From Pseudophaeomoniella oleicola (Eukaryota; Ascomycota; Eurotiomycetes; Phaeomoniellales; Phaeomoniellaceae): a stretch of 64,000 nt of DNA. Where the stretch lies: the NCBI GenBank assembly GCA_003868215.1, contig QWDQ01000027.1, positions 266,077 through 330,076 of the forward strand. Reading direction: 5' to 3'. How positions within the stretch are numbered: position 1 is the first letter of the stretch; the number at the start of each line of letters is the position of its first letter. Shown here piece after piece: positions 19,907 to 31,593 of this stretch. The notes under the pieces are model-generated. The model did not search any database. It was given only the letters and a program-made list of their open reading frames with translations, and was not told the DNA's origin. A program made the position numbers and the translations under genes.

Positions 19907-22900
19907 ATGGCGCAGCTGCCAGATCCCACCTCTGACCTTGACTGGTCCGGTTTTGCCGGTTCCATTCAGTGGCATTTCGGAGAGGTCGCGAGGCAACATC
20001 CCGACCGAACATGCGTGGTAGAGACGAAGTCCTCTGAAGGTCCTGAGAGAAGATTCACCTACAAGCAGATCTATGAAGCATCCAATGCTCTGGCGCACTA
20101 CCTCCACGATGCGGGAGTTGGTAGAGGGGACGTGGTTATGATATGGGCACATCGCTCGGTGGACTTGGTCGTCAGTATGATGGGCACACTGGTACGGGCT
20201 TCCTCCACAATCCACCGCTCCATGTAGCGACGAGTTCATGTGCTGACTTTCTCCCTTCGTTTTCTATCAGGCATCTTCAGCAACACTGAGTATCCTCGAT
20301 CCAGCCTACCCCCCAGCGAGACAGCAGATCTACCTTGAGGTCGCTCGACCCCGCGCACTGATCAATCTTGCAAGGGCAACGAAAGAGGCAGGACCTTTGG
20401 CTCCAACTGTGCGCAAGTATATTGATGACGAACTCGACCTGAAGGCTGAAATTCCGTCGCTGCGCATTGGTGACGACGGTATCCTCTCGGGAGGTGAAGT
20501 TGACGGCAAAGATATCTTTGCCCAGGTCAGAACAAAGGCGGCCTCTCCACCCGATACACAGGTTGGCCCTGATAGCGTGCCCACGCTTTCATTTACTTCT
20601 GGAAGCGAAGGAAGGCCCAAAGGAGTGCTCGGTCGCCATTTCAGTCTTACCAAGTATACTAGCTGGATGGCAGAGAGATTTAATCTCAGTCCGGAGAGTC
20701 GATTCACACTCTTATCCGGTATTGCGCATGATCCTGTTCAAAGAGATATCTTCACCCCCCTTTACCTTGGAGCGCAATTGCTAGTTCCTTCGAAGGAGGA
20801 CATCCAGCATGAGAGACTTGCAGAATGGATGCGTGAGCATAAGCCAACCGTCACGCATTTGACGCCTGCTATGGGACAAATTCTCGTCGGTGGAGCTACA
20901 GCGAAGTTTCCATCTTTGGATAGGGCTTTCTTTGTCGGCGATGTTCTTACGACGAGAGATTGCAGAACCCTACGGGAGCTCGCAGCCAACGCTAAAATAG
21001 TGAACATGTACGGTACCACCGAAACGCAGAGATCAGTGAGCTATTATGAAATACCGAGCCGAACGGATGATCCCGATTACTTAGACAAGCTGAAGAACAC
21101 AGTACCGGCTGGGAAGGGTATGAAAAATGTACAGCTTCTCGTTGTGGACCGGGAAGACCGGACCAAGCTCTGTAAGGTCGGAGAATTGGGCGAGATCTAC
21201 GTCCGCGCTGCCGGTCTTGCCGAAGGTTACCTGGGGAATCAGTCGTTGAACGATCAGAAGTTCCTCATGAATTGGTTTGTAGACAACGAGGCCTGGGTGG
21301 CAGCCGATAAGAAGAATAACCAAAACGAGCCATGGAGAAAGTACTACAAAGGACCACGCGATAGGTTATATCGGACGGGTGACTTAGGCAGATACCTCGA
21401 GTCTGGCGATGTGGAGTGTACGGGGCGTGTAGACGACCAAGTCAAGATTCGTGGTTTCCGCATTGAGCTCGATGAGATCGACAGCAATCTACGCCAGAAC
21501 TCCTTGATCAGGGACTGCAAGACGCTTGTCCAGAGAGACAGAAATGAAGAACCGAAGCTCGTCAGCTACATCGTGCCAGAGGTGAAGGGATGGCCCCAAT
21601 GGCTTGAAGCTCAGGGATTGGAGGATGTTGAAGATGAAGGAACTGTTATTGGTCCCACAAAGGTCTATTCCAAGAGGTTTAGGCGGCTGCAGACGGAAAT
21701 GCGGGAGCACTTGAAGCGTCGTTTACCCAGCTATGCCGTGCCTACTGTTTATATTTTCCTCAACAAGCTGCCGCTGAATCCCAATGGAAAGATCGACAAA
21801 CCAAACCTTCCCTTCCCCGATATCGCGGAACAGACAGAAGATGCCTCAGACGAGGATCTGCAGAGATGGGAGTCACTGACGGAGACTGAGCGGCTCGTCG
21901 CAACCAAATGGGCTGATCTCATTCCTGGTCTTAACCCAAAGACAATCACTCCTCAGAATGATTTCTTCGATCTTGGCGGACACAGTATCTTGGCCCAGCA
22001 AATGCTCTTGGCCATACGCAGAGAGACCGGAGCAAATATCAATATAACGACGCTCTACGAATATCCTACACTAACTGGCTTCAGCGCGCAGGTTGATGAG
22101 AAGCTGAGGCCAACAAATGAAGTTGACAACGACGCTGCGGGAGCAAAGAAGGAAGACAATGCTTACTCTCAGTCCTTGAACGAGCTTCTCACGCAGTTGC
22201 CAACCAAGTATCAAACAGCGGATCCAGCGACAATCCGTGCATCAGCCAAGCTGACCGTCTTCCTCACCGGAGCAACTGGCTTCTTGGGTGCTTACATCAT
22301 CAAGGATGTCCTGGAGCGTACTAGCCGCAGCGTCAAATTAATCGCTCACGTGCGAGGCGTCAAAGATTCGCAGGCCGCGCTTGATCGACTACGGAGTTCT
22401 CTACAAGGCTACGGTCTATGGCGCGACGAGTGGTCAGCACGGTTGAGCTGTGTTGTTGGTGATCTATCCAAACCACAGCTTGGCATCCAGCAGGACACGT
22501 GGCAGACGTTATCTCAGGAAGTAGACGTGGTGATTCACAACGGTGCCGCAGTCCACTGGGTCAGGAGATACCAGGACATGATGGCGTCAAACGTCATCTC
22601 CACTATAGACGCCATGAAGCTCTGCAACGAAGGAAAGCCCAAGCTTTTCACGTTTGTGAGTTCTACCAGTGTACTCGATACCGATTACTACGTCAAGCTC
22701 TCAGAGCAACAAATCAGCACTGGCCAAAGCGCAATCTCCGAGGACGATGATTTGCAAGGCAGTCGGACTGGTCTCGGCACTGGCTATGGTCAAACGAAGT
22801 GGGTGTCCGAGCAGCTTGTCAGGGCCGCTGGAAAGAGAGGTCTTTCGGGCTCTGTAATTCGAGCTGGATACATTCTAGGAGATACGGAGACTGGTGTCTG

Positions 22901-23522
22901 CAACACGGATGATTTCATTATTCGTATGTTGAAGGGCTGTATTCAGCTGTCGGCCCGGCCACGCATCATCAATACTGTCAACTCTGTACCCGTCAACCAT
23001 GTCGCTCGCGTGGTCGTGAGTGCTGCTCTCAACACTCTGCCAGGTGGTGTCCACGTCGTCCATGTTAACGGCCACCCGCGCTTACGCATGCACGAATATC
23101 TGTCGTTCCTCGAGTACTATGGTTATAATGTCCCTGAGGTCAGTTATGACGACTGGAAGGACCAACTAGAGAATTACATCTCAGCAGGTGGCCAAGAGAA
23201 GGATCAAGAACAACACGCGCTGATGCCGCTCTATCACTTCTGCGCCAGCGATCTGCCAGCCACGACACGAGCTCCCGAGCTTGACGACACAAACGCTGTC
23301 AAGATCCTGAAAGCAGACGCCGAGAACTGGACCGGAATCGACGAAAGCGCGGGCTACGGCATTGGCAGGGAAGACGTCGGCCGATATTTACGGTATCTCG
23401 CCGAGATCAAGTTCGTGACCTGGCCCTCAGGTAGGGGACGGCCGTTGCCCGAGGTCAAGCTGAGTACGGTGCAGATGCAGGCGCTTGGAGGTGTGGGTGG
23501 TCGTGGTGGTGTATCGAAGTGA
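19907..23522 (+). CDS. Lys2-like aminoadipate reductase paralogue, lacking the N-terminal domain
   Basis: Two exons, 19907-20191 and 20271-23522, give 1,178 residues. Domain order is adenylation (about 20-560; LSFTSGSEGRPKGV near 201), carrier protein with the phosphopantetheine Ser in LGGHSI (S667), and short-chain reductase with FLTGATGFLG near 760 and a YxxxK pair (Y934, K938). All active-site motifs are intact. It is closely Lys2-like: Lys2 loads alpha-aminoadipate on the carrier and reduces it to the semialdehyde for lysine synthesis. Fungal Lys2 is about 1,400 residues; this protein begins at MAQLPDPT, where the Lys2 adenylation module starts, so about 230 N-terminal residues are missing and are not found upstream. 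It is either a paralogue serving a side pathway, paired with the ATP-grasp gene, or a shortened sole Lys2. The genome copy number would decide. Confidence 0.9.
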
Positions 23523-24171
23523 GGTCCAGATCCTCAGATCCCTTGGATTGTAATGATGATTCCAGACGATTCCAAAGCATCTCTGCTGGCTGCACTAGCT
23601 TGTCTCTTTATACCACAACCTCTTTGTGTTCGTTCATATAGGTTAGTTAAAGTAACGCCGAAATTTTATCGTGTTTTACTACCATGTCTCTCTCTCTCTC
23701 TCTCTGTCTCTCGCAACTCGAATGATAAAAGGCCCTTGATGTGGACGACTTCGGAATATTGCCCGATACCGACACCTTCCAGATCGTGCTTTGTGAGAGT
23801 GGAAGAACGCATGGAATGGGAGATCGCACATAGAGTCGGAAGGGTTGGGATGGGGGAGGGGGAGGGGAGGGAATCGTAAAAGTCGTGGTTAACGTTAGTG
23901 GGGTTTTGAATGATGAGTGGTAGGAACTTCCCCCTAATAATTAATAGATGGAAATTTCGAAAATTAGGACGGGGGAAGTAATCAAGTCATGAGTGCCGGA
24001 TAGGTATGTGAAGACGAGAATTTTAAAAGATTAATACGGTTGGTTGATACGGATGGCCGACCGGCCAAATCAAATCAAATCAAATCAAATCACATATATA
24101 TACGATTAAGATGCGAGTGACAAGAGGCACAGAAGCACGCCAACCATCTTCTCAAGAGAGGTGCACCCAAA
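23523..24171. other. Tail-to-tail spacer between Lys2-like and STAND genes
   Basis: Contains CT repeats near 23690-23710, a G-rich run near 23850-23870 and the microsatellite (AAATC)5 at 24067-24091. No gene is seen. Confidence 0.55.
24067..24091 (+). repeat. Microsatellite (AAATC)5
   Basis: Five perfect pentamer units in the spacer between two convergent genes. Confidence 0.9.
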
Positions 24172-27100
24172 TCATACCATGACAGCCATCTTCCGCTCCC
24201 ACTTCACCCTGATCTCGTCCAACCAGTCCTTGAACGGCTTGTTCTTCGACCCGATGCGTATGACACCATCCTTGACCCCTCGCCAAGCTTCCATCGGCTG
24301 TCTGATGATATCGTGCTCGGCCCAGCACACCTTCAACCAGAACCCGTCACCAGTCTCTTTGAAGAACTTGTCCTGGATGGAGTAACATTCGGAGCAGAGG
24401 TCGACGTCGGCGCAGTCGAGACAGCGGTACCAGTGGGTGTCTTTGGGCCAACGACTAAGAGGGTCAGACGAACATGGACCATTGCATTTGACGGACCAAT
24501 TGCCTTCACGGATGACTTCTTCGTCGTTCTCTTCGATAGTTGGTATCGGCGCTTTTTCCACTTGCTGCTGGGCGTTGATCGTTGTTGATGATACGGGTTC
24601 CACCACATTGTTAGAGGAGGGAGGTACACCGTCAGTGGTTTCTTTATCATTCATCTCGCCCTTCACTGCGTCGACTCCCAACGAGCCCGTATCTGTGCCG
24701 TTGACTTGTACCTCAGTAGATTTAGCAGCCTTAGTGTTCGTCTGAATGCCCTCTTCCGAAGCTACATTTTCTGACAATGCCTTTTCTTCGACATCAGTGT
24801 TCTCTACTGTTTTTGATCCGTGCCCCCTCAAAACTTCTCCGTTCGTTCCATTTGGTATCGGGAGAGAGGCTTCGGCAGTCAGATTTTCGGCTTTATCTGC
24901 CACTGGAGGGTTTTCTTGGTCGCCGTTTTCCTTAACAAGCTTTTCGCTTGTCTCAGACACGACGGAGGGTTCATAGTACACCGAATATCTATCGTCATAC
25001 GTCTTGTCAACGTCTGAGAATGTGAGAGACTGAGCAATGTGGGCGTCGGCTTTCAGGCCTATGAAGAAAAGAACCTTGGATAAGACCCCAAATGCAAATG
25101 CATCATTATATCCGATGGAATCTTGGAGGTCATTGAGACACCTCTTGAAGGCCCCGTTCGCTTCAAGTTTAGCCTTCTCGATGTTTCCGAAGTCCTTCAA
25201 CATCTTGGCCAAGGTGATCATTGATGAGGCAAGACTTATTTCTGTCACAATTCCTGTCTGCTCTAGATCCCGTATGAGGTTGCTAAGTTTTGTTAGCGAA
25301 AGCTTCTTCTTGTCTTTCGAGTAAGCCAATGTATATTCCTCGAAAAGGACGTCTGTCATCTCCGGAAAAATGCGCCGGAGCATACTGCCGGAGTCTGTGC
25401 TAGGCAATTTTTCTTTGACACTGATGATGATGTCGTCGAGTACGATCTCTGACATCCTGGTCGCGCGTACATCGCGCTTATAGATGACAGCCAGGTCGCA
25501 CTTGAGTTGTTGTGCGGATGACCAGTCACGCGTCTGCCAGTGTTCGATAGCTTCTTCGTATACATGGACGAGGAAGTCGACGCGATTTGTCAGAACCGCA
25601 GCTTTCCGAACTTGATCCGCCTTATCTGTGCTCCTTTGTGCACGGTCTTTCAACCATGCAACTCTCAGTAAATGCGGACAGTGCTGGATTTCGCTAACGA
25701 TATTGGACCATTGCTGTCTTTTCGAGTATATGCTGACAATTTTGTCAATGAATTCGTGCAGACTGTGCGAGTAATCGAGCTCATCCGGCTCTAGTGCCCA
25801 ATGGCAGACTTTAAGAGCCTCGTCATCCTGGCCGAGCTGTTGTAGAGCTTCAGCCCTCAGCGAAAAAGCTTCTATGCAAGATTCAGAGTTGAGATCAGAG
25901 CCCAGTGCACCCTTTTCGAGTTCACGCTCTTCGAGTGCTTTCTGAGAATAGTCGGAAATTTTCTCCCAAGCTCCGTCGAACCCTTCACACTTACGGAGAA
26001 GTCTGGCGCTGTAGTAGGCGGCTAGGCCCAGATATGAATAGAACCTTTCCGGACCCGAGATCTCCGCGCTCTTCTCCAGGTTCTTTTGGTACAGCTCGGC
26101 AGCGTAGCTGACATCTTCTGGGATACCAATGCCATTCAAGAGCACCGCTGCAGCAATTCTAGCTCGTGCAGGCTTCACGGTCCGCTTTTCGAGCGCAAAG
26201 TCCATCATAATCTTGACAGTATCCTTGGTGGCAATGTCAATATATAGTTGGGCCCAGTTCTTCTCTATACGGTCGGTCTAGTGCATTCGTCAGCGTCCAT
26301 TCCATTTCGCCACAGCAAGAATAGAACTCACTTCGGCCAGAGAACGGTAAGCCAGGTTGTAGGAGTACTTGGCTTCAGCGAAAGTTACCTTTCTGAGCCA
26401 GCTTTCAGTGTGACCTCGGGCTAGTGGTTCTAGAATTCTTTCCGGCTGCTTGATAGCTGCTCGTACCCAGTCCCTTGCTACGTCAAATAGTTCAAACTCC
26501 TCGTACGACATCTTCCTCGCCCAGCTTAGAAATATTCTGACAAGACCATCTTCTGCTCGATATAGCTGCCCACCATCGTACGCCAGCCAATCGTCAAGTC
26601 CAAACCCATCATACAAGGTGAAGCTGGTGAACCACTCTTGCCTCTGTTCCAGTATGTTTTCAAACACGGTGCAAACGTCATTTTCATTCGTCAGAACTCT
26701 AGCTAGAGCTTCCACAACGTCTCTGCCCTGTTCTGCAGTCGTATTCTTGACCGGTATATCGAGTAGGTGATCAACAAAATAGAACATTGCGTACTCCTGA
26801 AGCGCTCTTCTCGGCTCCACTTCCGCAGGGTTCCGATCGCAGAGAACCTCGCACAACGTGACGAAGATTCTGATCTTGGCGGTAAGAGGATTTATGATCA
26901 TTGAGTTCGGCTCGTTTTCGAGGTGCTCTTTGAGAGACGCTTGCCTGAATGCAATGAAATCTGCTTTTGCATCGGTCCCAGATTTCAGGGTCCCCGGACT
27001 ACCCTCGTGCGCAGGTGAATTGATAACGGCTGGAGCATCTTCATCGTCATCTGTAAGGCGTCTGGCGGTGTACAAAACACTTTTGGATTTCCCCTGTATC

Positions 27101-29194
27101 TCAGATTGCACATCGAAGTCACCAAGGGACGAATCGAGGCTCCAGATTTGTTGCATTTCATGTACACTCAGGGGTCGCTTAGAGTATGTGCACCATTCAA
27201 AAAGTGTTTGCACGCTGTTTCGTTCGGCTTCACTCCGAGGATTGAGAACCAGCTCAATCATGGATGCATATAAGCCCTCGGGACGACCGAATGTGCTCTT
27301 CATCTTCTTGATGGCGCTCGCTTCATCCCCGGTCTGTTCCATCAAGCTCAAAGTAAGATCGACGAGGAACAAAATACCCTTGTTGATCGATGTCAGATGT
27401 TGGATGATCACGGTTTGACCCTCGTTACTGAATTCCCTCAGGCTCTCAGATCTTGAGATGCGTGCTCGTATGATTTTCTCCACGTCCCCTTCTTTACTGG
27501 TCTTCTCAACGAGTGATATCTCTCCGCATTTGAGCTGCATTTCACTTATGCTAGTGGCACTGCCTGTCATCATAACCTGGATACCGTCTTTGTCACTATT
27601 CAGCTCTCGGAGGACCTTCAGGAGAATTTGTCCATCTTCGTCTTCCAATTGCTCGACTCCATCAAGGAGAAGGTAAGCAACCCTCGAAGATTCGGATACC
27701 TTTTCGAATTTCGATCTAATCAGCCTCTTCCACATGTCCTCCGCATCGAAATGTGAACTAGTCGCGGACTTTCCTGCCTTGTCATCCTCCAGTTCCTTCG
27801 CCAACATGTCGCAGTACTTGGAGTCTTGCCCTGCGAGCTGCATGATGATGCTCTCTAGGGCACTTTTCAGTGACTGGGTCTCCGACTTCCCGGGATCAAA
27901 GAAGAAACAAGCAACCGACACGTTTTGACGCGACTTGTTTAGATCTCTCGTAAGTTGGTAGCATTGGTACGTGAAGTATGTCTTGCCTGTACCTTGAGCA
28001 CCCGTCACACATAGGAAAGGGGTGTTCTGGCCTTTCAGCCAGGTTTTGTAGTTTGCGTCATTGGCGAGCCAAGCGAACGTCTCTGCAACATACCGCGATC
28101 CAATTAACTCCATCTGAGTGTCAATACGTGCTTTGCCGCCCGTGCTTGATGGAAACTTCCTTCTGATCTTCTCTATAGCGACGCTCTTCGGTGTAAGTAG
28201 CTGGAGGTCGGAAGGCTTGAGCCTCATTCCTTGTAGTGCTTTGATGAAGCTATCAGGGAAGTTGTCGAGCTTCTCATCCAAGCGTTCCGCGATGCTGAGT
28301 ATCTTAATAGGAACAGTGGCACGGAAAAGCAGAATGACCTTGTTGACACCATCACATTTGGCTTTGATCTTGTCATTACGTCCCTTTAAGAGCGCTCGTA
28401 AATATAGACCTGTGGTAGCCTTTAGTAATGCAAAGCCATTTGTCGCTTAGACTTTAACTCCTATAATGCGCAAGGAGAGGGCAGACTTACGTTTCCGACT
28501 GTATTCTTTGAACATCTTCAAACCAAAAGAGCAGAAGTCGAATAGAGAGACGAAGATGTCCATCAATCGGTTCGCGAAGTGGTCTCCGGCAATGTGGCGG
28601 TTCTCAAGTAGTCCGATGTCTTTCATGGCGTTGTTAATGCTCTCAAACGTTTCATCGATGAGATTGAAGTCTGCGCTCAGATCATTTGCCGCCTGTTTGG
28701 TCGTAAGTTTCGCTTCTATTCCAGCAGGCTTCGAGATCGCGTACCTGTACCATCTTGGAAATAGCTCCAGCAAGCACTTTCGCAGGTGTCGCATACTATC
28801 AGAGAGAGGAGTTCACGTCAGGCCCTGTCCTGTTGAGCGGAGACCCAGTACGTTCACTCACTGTACCCTCAATGTGGTTTGAAACAAAGCCGACAGTGGT
28901 ATCAATCCAATCGAGACAACCACCAACCGCAGCAATGAATTCACCTTTCCCGTTTTCAGGATGCCGCGATTTTGCGAACAGCTGGGATGCCTTCTCCACG
29001 CCAGAGTCGGCACCCTCAAATTCGCCAGATTGCTGAAGTTCTGTGACATTGATACCATTTTCGCGCTCATAACGTTCGACGGCCTTTTTCCAAAAGGTGC
29101 TGATGTCATTACGAGCCTTGTCGTCCTCTACTTTCACAGCAGCTTCTTTAGCAGCAGGGACTGGCTTGGGTTTCGGCGGAATATCCTTAGCCAT
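24172..29194 (-). CDS. STAND (NLR-like) protein: Goodbye domain, NACHT NTPase, helical repeats, ZZ zinc finger
   Basis: Five minus-strand exons, 29194-28862, 28795-28745, 28692-28491, 28409-26332 and 26277-24172, give 1,589 residues. Residues about 25-250 resemble the fungal STAND N-terminal 'Goodbye' domain. The NTPase has the P-loop GAQGTGKT at 332-339 and a Walker B YLLLD at 441-445. The region after about 880 reads as alpha-helical TPR-like repeats, followed by an acidic, Ser/Thr-rich disordered linker (about 1330-1475). The C terminus is a ZZ-type zinc finger (1486 to about 1545; Cys at 1486, 1490, 1507, 1510, 1516, 1519). STAND proteins are switch-like receptors; in fungi several act in non-self recognition and regulated cell death. 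The N-terminal effector and the ligand are unknown here. The intron at 28490-28410 is the least certain: its acceptor was chosen by frame and branch site. Confidence 0.85.
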
Positions 29195-30422
29195 GGTGAA
29201 ACGCTAGGGGGATTTACTGTGGCCAGAGAACGCCACTGGAGGTGACATGACGGCGAATTCACTACCATTGGCTTACACATGATGGGAGAGATGCGAGCCT
29301 ATATAGCATAATAACAGCTGGACCCAACCTCGATGGTTGGGTAACGGTCCCCTGGCAGAGTGGGCGTGACTGTGCTTTCGCGTATTTAGCAAATTGGGGG
29401 CCAACTGAAAGCCATGTAGTTAGCTAGGTTCCTGTAAGCAAAATGCCCGATCGAGGTAAGGATCATTTGCAACGCCACGTCTTATTCGACGTCCCGGACC
29501 GTAGAGCGAGATCCGCTACTTCAGCTTACTCTGCCGCCGAGGCTTGTAGTGGAGCAGAAGGTACCTAGTGTTCATGGCTATGTTTGGATCGAAATTAGTA
29601 TTGAAAACCAACACTGTTTGATCACAGCTTGAAGATCATATGCCAGGAACAGACTGGACATGGTTGATTTCTAGCGAGTTTATTCTGATCCTTTCAATGG
29701 TGGAAGGATGTCACGGGCGACTGTTGCTGCTGAGTAAACAATTGCGGCATCCTCTCGGCAGGAGATAGTGATGTTGGGTGAAGCTTCAACTACATCCCTT
29801 CGCCATGAGTATCGCGACACTTGCGTATATCGCGACACAATATAACGCGACAGCTTCACCACATCCTCAACTACTTAAGTTGAGGATCTGCCACATAGAG
29901 ATTTCCTATTCCTTAGACATTAGCACCATACCTACTGTACCTTCATACAAGTGAACCCTGTAACTGGTCGAATCAATGATGCCTGCCATGACAGACTCTC
30001 TCTCTTGGTCGATCAGGTACGGTAGGAATATGTTCTCAAGAGAACGGAAAACTGTGAATCGACAGATAACTTATATTTCTTTGAATCATGAGTTACCTCT
30101 GGTACTCCGTATAGTATCACTTTGTTTGTAACCACCAGCCAAGCCAAAACCAAACCAAAATCTGATGGGCCTATTGCATCATCGACGAACACCCCCGATG
30201 CTTCGGAAATGTTTGAAACAGCATACGTCGATCACCACATCCCGGCTCTAACCGTTCAACAACATTGTCGTCGTCCGTCTCCTTTTACCTGCAGCCATCT
30301 CGTTTCCATCGGAATTCCCTTCGCTAGAATTCCTGGTGTTGACATTACCTCGCCCTCAATTGTTCTCTTCCATCGCTCTATCGTTTGAGCCTCATCCGAA
30401 CGTTTTTTTCGGCTTAGGTATA
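29195..30422. other. Divergent spacer between STAND gene and small membrane-protein gene
   Basis: A 1.2-kb spacer with no gene. An inverted repeat has 10-bp arms ATCCTCAACT/AGTTGAGGAT at 29863-29872 and 29878-29887. Just before it, TATCGCGACAC-type direct repeats lie between about 29809 and 29852. A TACTCCGTA element lies at 30103-30111. It probably carries the promoters of both flanking genes. Confidence 0.5.
29863..29887. repeat. Inverted repeat, 10-bp arms with 5-bp spacer
   Basis: The perfect arms ATCCTCAACT and AGTTGAGGAT flank ACTTA. It could form a short hairpin or be a dimeric binding site; nothing nearby shows a mobile element. Confidence 0.75.
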
Positions 30423-30956
30423 ATGGCAGGAATTCCATTACCTTTTCCTATCTGTTTCCAATGTGGATCCGACCAGAATCCATGCCATTGCAAAGTTGTT
30501 GGTCCTACCCTCGGTGAGTGATTGCTGTCCTCCCATATTGATTTACAAGGCGTTATGTGAAAATCAAGGCTGATTGCTGTATACAGGTTTCGCCACAGCG
30601 ATTGTCATGGCCGTTATCTGCTATCCAGCATGTACGTGACGAGGACGAGCGAAGGCTTCCCAGTTCAAAGAGGCCATAGAGGGCTCAGCTAACCAAAAAA
30701 ACCGTCTCTTTACAGCGATATTCTGCGGATGTACAGCTACCGAGACGGGAAAGAAGTATGCTCCTCTATACCTTTTTCTCCATTTTCGTTTCTCTCTGTT
30801 ATGTGCCTTACTCTGTTTGATTACCGCTTCGATAGTCTTTTGCAATACGTCTATGAATCCCCCGCGGAATACTAACCATCTCCTCTCCACCCATTCAGAC
30901 TCCTCGCTGCCCCTGCAGATTCAAGCGGAGCCGTCAGCAACGCCATACCATTCTGA
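30423..30956 (+). CDS. Small Cys-rich membrane protein in four exons
   Basis: Four short exons, 30423-30513, 30587-30631, 30716-30755 and 30899-30956, join in frame to a 77-residue protein ending in TGA. Every intron has a consensus donor (GTGAGT, GTACGT, GTATGC), a branch site (CTGAT, CTAAC, CTAAC) and a C/A-AG acceptor. This makes the model credible despite its size. The N-terminal part has a Cys cluster (C11, C14, C21, C23), followed by a hydrophobic segment (about 31-48), a second Cys-rich edge (FCGC) and a polar tail. The layout recalls small Cys-rich membrane proteins such as the BRI3 or LITAF-like groups, but I do not recognise a specific family. It is divergent from the STAND gene across 1.2 kb. 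Confidence 0.75.
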
Positions 30957-31593
30957 CACACCCTCCTGAATGACTACCTCGGGCCGTTTTACTTCCGGAC
31001 TCTCAGTAAACGATTCAAGAACCTATGTATAATACCTTGCATCGACTCTACCGTCCGGGAACCACGGGAAGAGGTCTTGATCTACAGGGAAGGGTTCTCG
31101 TAAACGGCGTTCACTAGAACATCATGCAAAGGAACCCGGTGTTATTTGCTTATAAAGACTAATGCGGCTCGCTTTTTTTCGTGCGGTGTTTATTTGTACT
31201 TGATTTCTTCATGAATAATACTCAGCTTCTAAGCAGTACATAACCAGCTTATCGTTTATGTTGTTTGCTTACTTATCAATGGACGGACCCCGCTCTGGTG
31301 CCTAGAACCTTCCCATCAACTTTACAGACAGTGTTGGGAACAGGAGTCATTCATCTCTGGGGACGGTGAACATTTGCGCCTTGTTGTTATAGATGACTAG
31401 AGCGGTTTGGTCGTGCAGGCAGGGATATGCTCGGTACTGCGCTCGACGAGATGGGGCTCGACAAGTGTGAGAGCAAACGAAGCGTCTCCTGGGTGCAGGA
31501 GTCTGGAGAGCTGTGCATGCGTCATCTCGGACCAGATGACCTCTTCATTTCGGTGCTAGTTGCTGTTGAAAACAGTCTTTGATACCGCTTGTC
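30957..31593. other. Tail-to-tail spacer
   Basis: This is 3' flanking DNA of the small membrane-protein gene and of the DNA ligase gene. No gene or notable repeat is seen. Confidence 0.5.

Noticed and set aside
19318-30111. TACGGAGTA elements (19318-19326 and 30103-30111) as a second dispersed motif
   Set aside because: Only two exact copies were found in the window, too few to separate from chance without a genome-wide count.
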